Origin: Ciona intestinalis | Taxonomy: Eukaryota > Chordata > Ascidiacea > Phlebobranchia > Cionidae | Length of the DNA: 64,000 nt | NCBI RefSeq assembly: GCF_000224145.3 | Contig: NC_020167.2 | Span: forward strand, 6,959,083 to 7,023,082 | Direction: 5' to 3' | Shown here: positions 46,401 through 58,033 of the stretch, piece after piece | Layout: each line of letters starts with the position of its first letter | How positions within the stretch are numbered: the first letter of the stretch is position 1 | Notes under the pieces: generated by a model | What the model was told of the DNA's origin: nothing | Seen by the model: the letters and a program-made list of their open reading frames with translations, nothing else | Databases searched by the model: none | Made by a program: the position numbers and the translations under genes

Positions 46401-49400
46401 AGTGTTGTTTCAATACATCTCACATCCTTTGAGGTACTAACGTTGCACTCGGAGTCGTTACATTCCTTTTTTATTACTGAAACTTGCCTTACGAGTCTCC
46501 TCTTCTCCGCTTTTTCTTCTTGCTCTTCCCTCTCCTCCTCTTCCGGGGACTCTTGTATTATGGATGGCTGCCTCCGGACCTGATTATTTGAACAAGCCAA
46601 CTTTAGCTTCGGAATGAGTTGGGAAAGATTCAGCTTCGTGTTTTCATCCATCTCGTTCATATTCTCATGTGCCACTTCTTTATTTGATGACTCCGATGTT
46701 TTTGATCCGTCTTTCTCCGACGATCCTTGCCGGGAAGTCTTTCGTTTCATGACGTCACGAGCGATTTCAAGTGTGACGTCATCGGTTGGTTCTGACTTGG
46801 AGTTTGGTTCCGATTCAATCGTGGATAAAATGGTAATTCCTCTGGAGGACCGAAATGATAATCTTCTTGCTTCGCTAGAGTAACTGAAGTTTTCGTCCTG
46901 ACCCGAGTGTGGTTCGTCTGTTAAAACAATAACATGTTGTTGCCTTGGAATCAATAAACTAAAACAAATTCTTTTTGTAATATTTTTCTGGTAGACAAAA
47001 CATACTTATATATTACTTCTGCTACCAGGCATAATGTAAAACATCTTTTAACGGCTCATCTGGTATCAAAATCTAACGTATTTTCGACGTTTCGTCTGCC
47101 ATCCATACTTCAGACATTTGTTTGGTTTAAATGTTTCATTTTCTCACCTCCCCAGCTTTTACGTCGAATAGTTTCCGTTTCGCTTCGTATGCTACCCATG
47201 CTGTGCTTGCTTTCGTCATCTGATAAAAGATCGGGAGACGACTGGGTGACAATGGGGACCTTTGAGGAGGGCGATGACAAACGCCGTCCACCTATGTACA
47301 CCAATTGGGATTTAATTTGCCTTGTGAACTCTGTCGAATTCATTTATCTTTAAACAGAATGATTCAGTCAAAGATTGTCTTTGGTCTGGCAAAAAGAAAG
47401 TTATACTTTTTTGTCGATCTTTACAAAAAAAACTGCCAAAAGAAATTTACCAAGTTGGCAGTGGAAACTTATACGTTCTTGCTTACCTCGATCAAAGTTT
47501 AGACTGTTCCGTCGACCACTTAGCGAACCTTGTTGACTCAAAGGCACTTGCAGGTAGTTCATGCAAACTGCGTTATTTTGTTCCACTGGACTACTGCAGA
47601 TTTGGTTGTGACTGCCATAAACGGGGGCGTGTGTCATACTGCCACGACGACGCATAGCGGCTCGGGTATTTTCGTCTTTTTCCACGCAAGAGGGCGATGC
47701 AGATACTGGTGCCGGGTACTTTTCCACTGTTCTTCGGCATTTCTTCACCTTACATAAAATCGCCCTTCAGAAATAAATATAAAGTTACATATACTATGCT
47801 CGTGACAAGTACATGTTCAAACCTCCTAAGGATCTTATGTTGTCTGCAAACTTACCCGGACCTCCTAAACTCATCGTTCTTCACTATTATGAATTATTAA
47901 TATAGCCAGGGACAGGCAACGTCAGCGGAAAATAACTTGGCATAGAATTTTACACGAAACATGCCAACCTGATTTTCAATATGTTATTAAAAACCAACAG
48001 CGCTTGCCTACGTTGTCATTTCAACGCCAGCATTACGTACAAAATGTTCCTTTTACGCCAGCAAATTTCTAAACCTACTACACATGCAAAGTAAAATTCA
48101 ATAACGTTCTATTTCGAGCGAAAAATTAAAGTCGCTGTCAGAATTTGCGAATATTTAATTTATTCTTCCATTAAATTCAATGAGGGAAATGAAAAATTGA
48201 TTCAAATCGAATTTTAATTCAAACTGCATTGGAATATTTTGAGTCATGCCAAAAAGGGGGCACTTAAGAAATACGTGTATGGATATAAAAGGCGAATGAC
48301 CACTTGCTACGTAGACAAGCGGACCTTTAAACAGCATGGTTTTAAAACAAAGTACAATAGGGAGGGGGGGAAAGAACACTTTTCATTATATTATTCCGCC
48401 TATTTTGTAGCAAACTAAGAACATTTAAAGAATTATAAAACCGTATCCTCACGACTCTCGTATAGACCATTGTTAATTATTTAAAACGCGTTCAATATTT
48501 GGATAATGTGTGCTCAAGTTGTCCCATCTCACCCCACAGTACTATATAGTGTTTTTTTTCTCGGGTCGATACTTTATGAATTAAGTTTTGAAATCATTAT
48601 CGATTTTTGTCAAACAATATTGGGTAAGGTCGGTCAACCATTGTGCGCATGTGGCAGTTTCTATGTACATTAATACATATATTGATAATAAATATGATCA
48701 TATAATGCAATGGATGCTTTCATCGTGTCAATGCAAGGGGTAAACATGACATTTAATCATTACATGAAATATATCAATATATGTCACCCGCCAACTCCAA
48801 ACATATAAGCATCAACATATAGATTTAAAGTTGAAGTATAAAGTTAGGTGGCGAAAGATGGGACAGCTTTTTATTTTATTTTTTCTTTAAATTTGGTAGT
48901 TAAAAAAAAGAGCATTTAAAGAATTATATAACCATACATCCTCACGACTGCCACAGACCGTTGTTAATTGTTTAAAACACCATTAGGATATTTGTTCCAT
49001 CTTCCACCACAGTACTATATATCAAGCAGGGCTTTTTGTTTTTCTCGAAAGTTTTATTACGTACCTGTAAAGTCCAATAAGGGCAACTGTGGGCACGAAC
49101 TGTAGAACAACGTTGATGACTATTTGATAAAGTTTGAGCACTTTGGAGCCGAAGTGGCTTGTTGATAACGCGCATCTGTAGCTGGAAGACCTCCAGACGA
49201 ACGTATCGGCTGAAAATCAGAGGAGCAATTTACTAGATGCTACTGATTGCTTCCGCAAACTATATTCGTTGACGCTGCGGGTTCTAAAATCTACTTGTTG
49301 GGGTGGTGGCTTTTCCTTAAGGAAGTAAGCGGTCGCTGTGTCAAGATAACGCGCGAATATCACCGAGGTTGCTTGCTATTACCACATAGGGAACAATTTT

Positions 49401-52400
49401 GTATTATCTTGGTTATGAAAAAAACTCCGATCTAACACCTTTGTGGATTATTGAACATGGATGGTGTATAATGCAAATGATTCCAGATAATCTCCGAATA
49501 ACGGAAAATGAATTTTATCTGTTTCGATTTATTCCTTTCAATTAAAAATCGATTCCCCTGCCATAACCATGCATGGTGGTTCAATATGACGTAACACGGA
49601 TTTGCATACGTGCTTCAGTTGCCGCCAACACCTGTTTGCGTGGCATAAAATCCAATGCATTTTCGGATTATTTTTTGTAATCAACGCCGGGCTAAAATGT
49701 TTTTCTAATTTCAAACGCTTCGCCATGCCAGGTCTCTAAACACCAATCGATTCAGGTTTTGTTAAAAAAAGAACCAAATGGAATTTCAAATTATTTTGCA
49801 TTCTTCCAAATCGTTTAACGTGTTGTTGTTAAGTCTTGATTAGGAGAAATTGTCTGACCTTTGTGCATGTCATTTGCTTCTTTTACGTCATGAGGCGGAT
49901 CTAGTAAATGCCCTAGACCGTGGGAGAACTTTATTGTCCAATTTTAAAACAAATTGAAGTCAGGGGTACCAAGGAAACTGAAACCGCAGATTAGGCTTAA
50001 ATTTGTCGTTTTACTTCAACAAACGACTCGCATGGCGATAAAAATATCCACAAGCCGAACACAACATTTATCCAACTATAGCTTTAAGTACTTTACCCTA
50101 GACTTTAGCTTAAAGTTAATTGTAAGTCATTTTTGCCAAGAAAAATTACTAGTTTCCGTAAATTGCTGCGTCGCGGTTATGACACTGTGTTTATGTCTTT
50201 ACATTATTCATTACTTTATGCATCGCAAACTTCTGGTAACTTTTAGTGGGGTGAGGGAAGATGGGACACTTTTGCATTCTTTTTCCCGACCCATTTGATA
50301 GTAAACAAAGAACATTGAAAGAATTATAAACAGTATCCTCACGACACCCATATACCATGGTTAATTGTTTAAAACACGATCAGGATGTTTGAATATTATA
50401 TGCTTAAGGTGTTCATCTTACCCCACCCTACTATATCACCAATATATGTCATACTTACTTAATACGAAGGGAAGATACAACGCCGGCGCTGAAAGCCAGA
50501 TCCCAAGCAGCCACCATTTAATCATGTCTTTAGCAAATAGGACTCTGTATCTGTAACATTAAAATATGATCCAATGATCATTGGGTAAAAGTCTTGAAAC
50601 AGCTAATTAGTAACATTTTTAGTTAGCTAGTTATGCGATTCAGTTTGCGCATGACCTGTAAAATCGTGTTTTATACCTATAAAGAATTATTATTTTTTGC
50701 CCTTTTTCGCCGGCTATTCATGTGTCGGGTTTCTGGCAATTTTTTTTACTCCCAGAACTCGCCCAAAATTTTGCGGTTCTCAAAACGAATCGCAAACCCG
50801 AATGTTTACGATGCTCACTATCGTATCAAATCGCTGATAAAAGTGCCGACTTGCGCGTATGAATTATGTATTTTGCTTTTACTCGTATCCAAAGCTAAAT
50901 TGCATGTTCCCCTCGGTTAATGGACATCTCGAGCGAAAAAAAGAACGGGTTTTGCTACCCGGGTTGCGACGTGCTTATCAGAGTAAATATTTAATGTGTG
51001 GCAGGCATCAATACTTCTACGTCTCTTACTTTCTTTCGGTATGTCAACAGTTCCGTATAAAGAACTGTTGACATTCGCGCGTGGAAATGTATATTCCTAA
51101 CTTGACACAATACGCTTAAACGTTATAAATAATTCAAGCGATTACATGTAATTGCTAATTGTTTTTTTATAAAACATCAATTAAGAAAAAACTAAGTAGT
51201 ACAGTACGGTGGGGAAAACGGGACACATTTAGCACATAATAATCAAATATTCTGATCGTGTTTTAAATATAGTTGTCTATGAAAGGCGTTAGAATACGTT
51301 TTTTCGTTCTTTAAATGCTCTTTGTTTACTACCAAATAGGTTGGGAAAATAGAATGAAAAGGGTGTCCCATCTTCACCCACTCTACTGTATCATTTAAAA
51401 CAACTGGGTTTTTATAACATAGGGAAAATAAAGGGCGCTATTTACGAACACTCTAGTATAAATTTTCATCCAAATGCAGCAAGTTTTATCTTATATACCC
51501 TAACCCCTATGGGCCTGCTGCCAAATTTGGTACAAATATAGAACTCATGGTTTTGATGAAAATGTTCCAAACCTCACCTGGACGAATGAACTATACCAAT
51601 ATATCGGTTGATGGCAATGCACACCAGGTTGATTACTGATGACGACATTAAGCTGTAGTAAACGAACGCCACAAAAGTGCAAACCTCCCGTGGGTATATA
51701 TCCCTGTGGGCCGAAATCAGAGGCAAAATCAGCGGGAGGGCCTACAAAAGAATTCAATATTATGTTGGTAAAATCGCATTTATTATTCTGTTGCTGTAAA
51801 ATATTTGTTTCGGTTCGGTATTTTGTAAAACAACTTCAGTCAACAATCAGATAATGTTGTGTACGTGTAAACACAGTTGCTTCACAATTACGTGAATATA
51901 GATTGTATAACCTCTGGTGACCTGTGTTACAACTGGTATATTATAAACTATGGCTTATGATATAACCTGGTGGGATCGTGCGAAAGCGCGCGGCTTCTGT
52001 GACGTCACGTTAGAGTGATTAAACAAACCGCGCACGAATCGTTATCCAAGCGCTAATTAAGAGCGGTTAGTCGTTCAAAACAATACTTATTTTAATTATT
52101 TTTTTCATACCACGACTGAGAATGTGAGATCCACTGCGCATAGATTTGTAATGAGATGATTAAACGAAGTTTGTAGTTTTCTGTTTCTGTGATAAGCTGC
52201 GATTGTTACGCCATTCCCGAAAAACCCCAACACTACTATAAAGACGCCCACCACCAAACCGAGCAGGACCATCCATTCCCCGGGGATATCTGCGATGAAA
52301 GACGCGTTAACAGATATTATAAACAACACCCCGCATGATGACAAACCTTCTATTTCGGATTCTGTGCCATTTTGCCAGTTAGTTAAGTTCGTTGCCGCTT

Positions 52401-55400
52401 CTGCATTGCGGCCAGTTGCCGAAACGTCTGACTGGTTTCCATTTACGTCCATCATCGGGTTCAGGTTAAGCGCAACTGGCTACTTACGTTTGTCATCGTA
52501 TTTTTCAAGAGCGTGCTTGAATATTTGAAAGAGTTTCGAATGTCTCAGGTGCGTCCTTAAAACGAGAAAATCATTTTTTCCTAGTACACCTAATATAGCA
52601 ATTCCTATAACCAACAAGGGGACAAGGGATTATTATTACAACTTCAAGTATCTTATCTGAAACACTTCTTCTGCCTTTGTAAAGCCCAAATCTCGAACTT
52701 TTCAAGTTCATCGCTCGTCCGAGTTTCCAAAATCCATATATGATTTCCAAATTAAATATTAATTATCGAATGTTACGTTACGCCGAGTGGCTACGACTTT
52801 TTTCTTGGCACGAGACCTCGGGACGCAAGATGTCTAATAACTACCGACAAATGAACTCGGATTCTCTGTCAATATATGTTATTACCACAAAGACGCCACA
52901 CGTAAGAAAAAAAAAACTTCACCCAGCGTCAACCGCATGCTTGATGTGTGTTGCTGCATGTCCAGCCACTAATAGACTTTAAATAAACATTGGTGATTTA
53001 AACTGACCGAAACAAACAAACGTAAACCCTCCGTCCACCTGTCCCCCACGTGGGTATTGACAGACCCGTATTTCACTGTAACATGTCCTGTTTATAAGTT
53101 AAACACGACCACGAGCCCACTCATAAATTTTTTATTCCTTTTCCGAGCCGGGAAACGCAATTATCTGCGGGTCACCAGAAACTTTCGCTTCAGAGGATTA
53201 ACGTTCCTTCAATTTCAACTCTAAGTCTTTCTAACAACACCATTTTACGGACACTGCTAAATTTTCACACGCACACGGTATACCAGTAATACAGCCAATA
53301 TTCAACGGTAAGTACGGTACGAGCGCATCGTACATTGAGACTCGCATCTCGGTCTCTGCAAGAAAACAGCGACTTGTATTTTTTCCTCCCGCCGTATACT
53401 GACGTTCGTATACCCATTGAATCGATTACTTTTGAATGACTTGAATTATTAGTGTGGTTTAATCTATGTATGCGCAACGATAAAGAGGGACCGCAGAGCC
53501 CTTGACTCAACCTTATATATTAATGTTAATCCCTCAATTGTAACATAAAGGAATTTAGACTTATGCACTTAATTCTTAATTTTCTTAATTATTTTTTCAT
53601 TATTAAGCTGGCAGTTCAATCTTCCTACATTGCAAACCTTAATCATCTCCGCTCACCTATGTAACAATATGGTCAAACAGAGATCGTATTTGACCACTTT
53701 GACTAATGTCTTGTGTGACGTTCTGTTTGCGCGCAAGAAAACTTTATCTCTAGTTTAAAAGTTACCTGTGATGCGTACACTACGAATGACGTAACCAAAT
53801 TTTTACTTCTTCTTTAAAATAACGCTGATTAACGTTTGGCCACCAACCGTAAACTACCTCAGTACAAACAATGACCAAGGTCAACCTTGTTAAAAATCGC
53901 TCATTTGTGATGAATGTACGTCATTAATTAGTTCTCACACAATTTAAATACCTTCTTTTGTTTGTCCTTATTTTCTGCCTGCTCTAATCTTTTCGCTTAA
54001 TGTGATCCATTGTCCAACCGCATGCAATAATAACATGCATTAATAACAAGTATAGAGTCACCTTTTCATGTGTCCATAATGAACTCGACGCTGAGGGTTA
54101 CGCGACCCGCTTCAATAATTCACGTGTTCTAATAACCGGCGTACCTTACTGTAATAAGCTGCAGCCGTGTTTAGCATTAGACTTTAAAAAGAAGCTAGAA
54201 CTGTAGCAACCCTTGCGTTCGCACCCATTTTAAATATTTAGCGGGGTTAATGTAGTACGCGCGCGTTTGGAAGTCTAATTAGAATAAAGTAGCACACTGG
54301 CGTGTTTGTTTATCAACCCGCAGAATGCCTTGTTTAGTAAAGGTCACCATTAAGTGCTGGGAATGAAATTGATTTTAACAACAACAAAATTCCAATATTT
54401 CTTTTCATACATTAGGCTTCATTGTTTAGTTTTATTTAACTAGCCGCCTTTAGTCAATACAACCCAGAATACTTATTTCGACGTCTTTTTGTAAGACATG
54501 ATGTCAACAGTCTTTCTATTTTAGGTTGAATAATAAGGCGTATTGGGAGATTTGCGCTGAAAGCAACAGTTTGTTTTAAACTCACGAGTCATATTTGTAT
54601 ATTTTAGTGTTTTTGTTTTATAATAACACAAGGTACTGATCTCCAGTTCTTTACATTAAAACTGTTTTTAAGGGATTTTATTCAATTATTTATGCGTAAA
54701 GTGCGGTTGCGACGTTTCAATATGATTACATGTCACTAGATATATGCAAGTGCAGCTAATCCCTTGCAGCATATCGACGGCTGCATTGTACTTTACATTA
54801 GTGAATTACCCTTACTATGTATGCAGGTATACAGAGAAACTGCAAAGTTGGACGACCGGGGCCTCAAGGATCCACGAAGCCATGCGCATGCGCAGATTTC
54901 CGCTTTGTACAACCTCGGATGCTTATTGGCGGAAGAAGGGAACCACGTGGCGGCAGTTTCAGCCTATCAGAAAGCGATCGGGCGGAAAGCAACCCACTAT
55001 AAATACCATAGCATTCTAAACATGTTAGGTAACCAGATTTTTCCCTGCAACTGTATTATTTAACATTGTTTTCACTTATCCTACAAATGGTCACTTTACC
55101 CCAATTGCCATTGAATGTCTTACGATATTTAGTAGGGTGGGGGAGATGGGAGACCTTTTTATTCTATTTTCTCGTCCTATTTAGTAATAATAAAATACCT
55201 TTAAAGGATTATTAATACTGTATCCTTATGACTCTCATCGACCGTTGTTAATTGTTTAAAACTCGATCAAAATAATTGTATATTTGGTGCTAAATATGTC
55301 CCATCTCCCCCAGCCTACTATAAGTACCATATAATGTTTAAAAAATGTCAAGATAAACTGTCAATCAATTTGATCTATGATCTTCAGGTCAGTCGCTGTA

Positions 55401-56588
55401 CCAGTTGGGTAGAATCGAAGAAGCAGAACGAAGTTTTAAGCTCTCATTGGCTGAGAAACCAGATCACGTGCCGTCACATTTAACTTACGCCCGACTTCTA
55501 GAAAAAGTTGGAAAAATCTCTCACGCCGAGAAATTGTACAAGAACGCAATTCAAATGGAGCCAAGTAACCCAGTGTCATATCAACATTACAGTAAGTTTG
55601 TTTTTACGTTTCACATGTTTTAGTCAGCTTAGTTTATCCCAATAGTCTATATTTAAAATACCGGTCAATAAAGACGTCGGTGGTAAACGGAATTTCGATT
55701 TTTAATCAATAGCTATGGCATATTTTTAGATCTCGATTAGGAGACCTAAAAAGGGTTGTACCTAAATAACGCAACACTCTATTTTTGCACCGTTTCCAGG
55801 TCGGCTACATATAAATAGAGGAATGTATACAGAAGCCAGTAAGCTACTTGATAAAGCCATTGAGGTCACTGAAGGCACACCGGATTACGAGCTGCTCTTT
55901 GCCGCCGCAAGCGCCCACAGGCACGCAAAATCTTACAGCACGTCTGAGAGATATTACAGATTGGCCGTGAAAGTAAAACCGAAGGTAATTGATATTCATT
56001 AGATTTAAATAAGTAGCAACCAGCAAATGCAATAAACAGTTTTACATCTAGAAATATGTAATTGATCTTAAATTGACGCGCTTCTTCTGAAAAGCAATAA
56101 AAACTAGGGATTTGGAAAGTATTTTTGCATTTGATAAGTTCACATATAATTTCTATGCTTATAATAATTTAAGTTTGTAAAATAAAAATAATAAAAAAAC
56201 ACTTCTCTCCTGGTAAACATAAACACACATCATTTATATGTGGGTTTCATCATTTATATGTGGGTTTTAAGTTTTACACAAATGTTATGATAAACCTGCA
56301 GAAAGCTACTTGGTGTGAAAATATCAGAATAATCACTTCATAAGTATAATCTATTTTCGAACGTCATCAAATCTTAAATTTCAAATTTTTTTAGCTCTAA
56401 ATTTTTCTTTCCTTTTTTTGCAGCTGGCGTCCTCTCACATGAATCTCGGTGCCATTCTACATCTTCAAGGAAAGCTCTCTGAAGCCAGGAAGTCTTACAC
56501 GCAAGCCCTGAGTTTAAAACCTATGGATCCACTTGTGCTCGAAAACCTTGAAAAATTAGACGCAAGTTTAAATACCAAGAAGCGATGA
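34419..56588 (+). CDS. TMTC2: TMTC2, ER O-mannosyltransferase with TPR repeats (14 exons)
   Basis: Exons 34419-34507, 39161-39298, 39356-39494, 39575-39668, 40070-40752, 41708-42173, 42252-42462, 42735-42842, 43022-43165, 44399-44546, 54827-55028, 55388-55591, 55800-55984 and 56424-56588 join to 991 residues (human 836). TMTCs are multipass ER proteins that O-mannosylate cadherins; TMTC2 also binds SERCA and calnexin (family knowledge). The first luminal loop has NTFQADFVYDD (catalytic Asp pair), NDFWGTPLTHTGSHRSYRPL and HPVHTEAVAGVVGRADVLAT. The DUF1736 region holds NLFFYVGFVVAERVLYLPSI. TPR units follow (AYGNLGNVLRNQQKLDQAE, ALYNLGCLLAEEGNHVAAV). The KDPRSHAHAQISALYNLG block matches TMTC2 rather than TMTC1. 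The extra length is a Ser/Lys-rich loop in exon 5. Intron 10 (10.3 kb) hosts an antisense GPCR gene. Confidence 0.94.
34543..34733 (+). mobile_element. TIR MITE
   Basis: Blocks ctgatcgtgttttaaataat, attcgtgaggatacgg-type middle and right end catcttcctcaccctactat. It begins 35 bp after the TMTC2 exon 1 donor; the left terminus is eroded. Confidence 0.75.
36148..36343 (-). mobile_element. TIR MITE, both termini good
   Basis: Left end tagtagggtaggggaagttg, interior gaccgttgttaactgtttaa, right end gtgtcccatcttcccccatc. This is one of the clearest copies for defining the inverted termini. Confidence 0.85.
39802..39995 (-). mobile_element. TIR MITE
   Basis: Left end tatagtagggtggggtagat, interior cccatttagtagtaaacaaa, right end gtgtcccattttaccccac. 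Lies in TMTC2 intron 4. Confidence 0.85.
40780..40970 (+). mobile_element. TIR MITE 28 bp after the TMTC2 exon 5 donor
   Basis: Left end ctaagatgggacaccttagc, interior tgtttactaccaaatgggac, right end with taccctactatatt. If intron 5 were retained, the reading frame would run into this element. Confidence 0.8.
40971..41707. other. TMTC2 intron 5, remainder
   Basis: About 740 bp of AT-rich intron with no recognised repeat or exon. Confidence 0.5.
42491..42686 (-). mobile_element. TIR MITE
   Basis: Left end atagtagaatgggggaagat, interior tggtagtaaacaaagaaaac, right end gtgtcccgtctttccccacc. Lies 28 bp after the TMTC2 exon 7 donor. Confidence 0.85.
43166..44398. other. TMTC2 intron 9
   Basis: Contains a terminal MITE scrap at 43194-43231 (aggtgtcccgtcttccctcc) and otherwise no recognised feature over 1.2 kb. 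Confidence 0.5.
44930..52455 (-). CDS. class A GPCR with a giant third cytoplasmic loop, nested in TMTC2 intron 10
   Basis: Exons on the minus strand: 52455-52111, 51741-51578, 50550-50459, 49209-49065, 47764-47487, 47291-47148 and 46917-44930. They join in phase to 1,051 residues. The N-terminus has several N-glycosylation sequons (NQS, NLT, NGT). TM1 is WMVLLGLVVGVFIVVLGFFG with GN; TM2 follows SFNHLITNLCAVDLTFS. TM3 has FVYYSLMSSSVINLVCIAIN then RYIGIV, with NRY in place of DRY. TM4 is WWLLGIWLSAPALYLPFVL and TM5 VINVVLQFVPTVALIGLY. TM6 contains CVLP without the usual Trp, and TM7 is HCILNPLLYGFLNP (NPxxY). Between TM5 and TM6 lie about 690 residues of charged, Ser/Glu/Lys-rich sequence ending in an Arg run. 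NRY and the YGFLNPQYRVEFRR end recall melatonin-type receptors, but the ligand class is not assignable. Confidence 0.88.
47005..47115 (-). repeat. decayed retroelement-like repeat with hammerhead-like core, copy B
   Basis: Lies in the last GPCR intron. On the minus strand CTGA (TGA lost) is followed by a GGATGGCAGAC half-stem and an intact CGAAACGTC box (47086-47113). The same accccagatgagccgtt-like downstream block as at 6.7 kb follows (here taccagatgagccgttaaaa). Confidence 0.55.
48357..48549 (-). mobile_element. TIR MITE
   Basis: Interior aaagaattataaaaccgtat and cattgttaattatttaaaac, right end gttgtcccatctcaccccac. The left end is diverged. Confidence 0.75.
48844..49019 (-). mobile_element. 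TIR MITE, shortened
   Basis: Left end ggtggcgaaagatgggacag, interior gaccgttgttaattgtttaa, right part internally deleted (gttccatcttccaccacag). It lies close to the GPCR exon 4 donor side (exon begins 49065). Confidence 0.75.
50243..50438 (-). mobile_element. TIR MITE next to GPCR exon 3
   Basis: Left end agtggggtgagggaagatgg, interior tgatagtaaacaaagaacat, right end gtgttcatcttaccccaccc. It ends ~20 bp from the GPCR exon 50550-50459 donor. Confidence 0.85.
51202..51393 (+). mobile_element. TIR MITE
   Basis: Left end acagtacggtggggaaaacg, interior tctttgtttactaccaaata, right end gggtgtcccatcttcaccca. Lies in a GPCR intron. Confidence 0.85.
52456..54826. other. GPCR upstream region within TMTC2 intron 10
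   Basis: About 2.4 kb with no recognised exon or repeat. The GPCR promoter should lie here, inside the TMTC2 transcription unit. Confidence 0.45.
55128..55323 (-). mobile_element. TIR MITE
   Basis: Left end tagtagggtgggggagatgg, interior gaccgttgttaattgtttaa, right end atgtcccatctcccccagcc. Lies in the TMTC2 intron before exon 12. Confidence 0.85.
56228..56268. repeat. 20-bp tandem duplication
   Basis: Two adjacent copies of catcatttatatgtgggttt in the last TMTC2 intron. Confidence 0.85.
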
Positions 56589-56873
56589 AAACAAACGTTT
56601 ATAAATTAGTCCAATTTAATCAATTAAAGTTCATGGTGCTGTTGTTACCAATCTTGGATTGGTTAAGTAATTATGTATCAATTGTTTTTCACTGTAGTCG
56701 TTATTGAGCAAATAATTTCCAATTCTATGACGAACTTCAAACGTACAAATTTACAAATATAACATGAATTCGCAGTTTTTAATTATGTTGATAAAGTTTT
56801 GTCTTTTTAATTTTGTTTCTCGTTTCTTCTCTAAATCTTATCAGACCTAATTGTATACAAAGTGCAATAGTGA

Positions 56874-56879
56874 AATAAA
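56874..56879 (+). terminator. poly(A) signal for TMTC2
   Basis: AATAAA (gtgaaataaaacg) 286 nt after the TMTC2 stop, followed by a T-rich stretch. Confidence 0.5.
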
Positions 56880-56944
56880 ACGTATATTCTCCGTTAAAAG
56901 TGTTTTTTCTGTGTGGATCCTTTTTCGTCTGACAGTATCTGCTT

Positions 56945-56985
56945 CCACCCAGTGGTCACTGATGGGATGTCTAATACAGACTTAC
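56945..56985 (+). repeat. tRNA-derived SINE, short internal fragment
   Basis: Matches only the middle block (cacccagtggtcactgatgg followed by gatgtcta). Confidence 0.5.
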
Positions 56986-57134
56986 ATTATTATTCACACA
57001 GTCTGAACGTATTAGCAAAGTTAAAGATCGTGATTTGAATAGGAATTGAATAAGAATTCGTTTCAAATGGGCGATAAGCCATAGTTAGCGTACTACCTGC
57101 AGTATTTTGAGTATAATACAATACATAGTAAGGT

Positions 57135-57330
57135 ATATAGGGGGGAGATGGGACACCATTCGCACATAATATCTTAACATCTGATCGTGTTTTAAACAAT
57201 TAACAACGGTCTATGAAAGTCATGAGCGCTACGGTTGATTATTTGGTTAAATGTTCTTTGTTTACTACTAAATGGGACGAGAAAATAGAATGAAAAGGTG
57301 TCCCAACTTCCCCCATCCTACTATACGTGT
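57135..57330 (+). mobile_element. TIR MITE
   Basis: Left end ggggggagatgggacaccat, interior tctttgtttactactaaatg, right end aaggtgtcccaacttccccc-atcctactat. Confidence 0.85.
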
Positions 57331-58033
57331 ATTTAAGACTTGGTATACATACCCTATATCAGTTATTCTATTGTTCAACGGAGATACTATACAGTGCATG
57401 ATGATACATTAAAGTGACATGAAGTATATTTGTTAACAAGTTTATGACTCAAGTTTACGTTATTAATAAAGTGACGTTAAATAAAAGTTTGGTAACATCA
57501 TAGAATACGTTTCGTAGAGTCTGTAACGCGAATAACTACAACTGTATTATATTGTAACTTAAATGTTTACTACGTGTTCACACACGTCGCAGGAATTCCG
57601 TCAATTTAACTATTGCTGCAATCTTCACAAAACGCTGTTACTATAAATAGATTTCAGTGTTACTTAATACTAAGTTACTGCTTATCAAATCCTATCTGGA
57701 AACTAAAAAACTCATATTTTTAAAGGCATCACTGGCCCTAGGAACTCGCGCGAATTACAATTTAGCATTGTTATACGTCGCGAATTTTTGACGTCACTCC
57801 TATAAATTAACCAATCAGCTACCAGTTTTCCAAGTAAACACGTTTTTTTATTTTTTGCGCAAGTGAGTTTTGGGTCGCGGCCATTCATTTAGTTTGCCAT
57901 TTTGGAACAAGAAATTGGAAGTTATAATGTGGTTAAGTGAGGGCAGCTATAGATTATGATAATGGATTGCTTTAGTGTTTGCTATATATGAGCATTATGT
58001 TTTGTTAAATTAATAATTAACATCTGTTTACAG
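57331..58033. other. intergenic, downstream of TMTC2
   Basis: No feature recognised apart from an isolated TGACGTCA near 57790. A purine-rich leader-like stretch at 57.88-57.95 kb could belong to the doubtful locus that follows. Confidence 0.4.

Noticed and set aside
45660..46883. Plus-strand open frames of 73-148 codons
   Set aside because: Antisense shadows of the large GPCR exon; Ser/Phe-rich composition mirrors the Glu/Lys/Arg-rich true frame.
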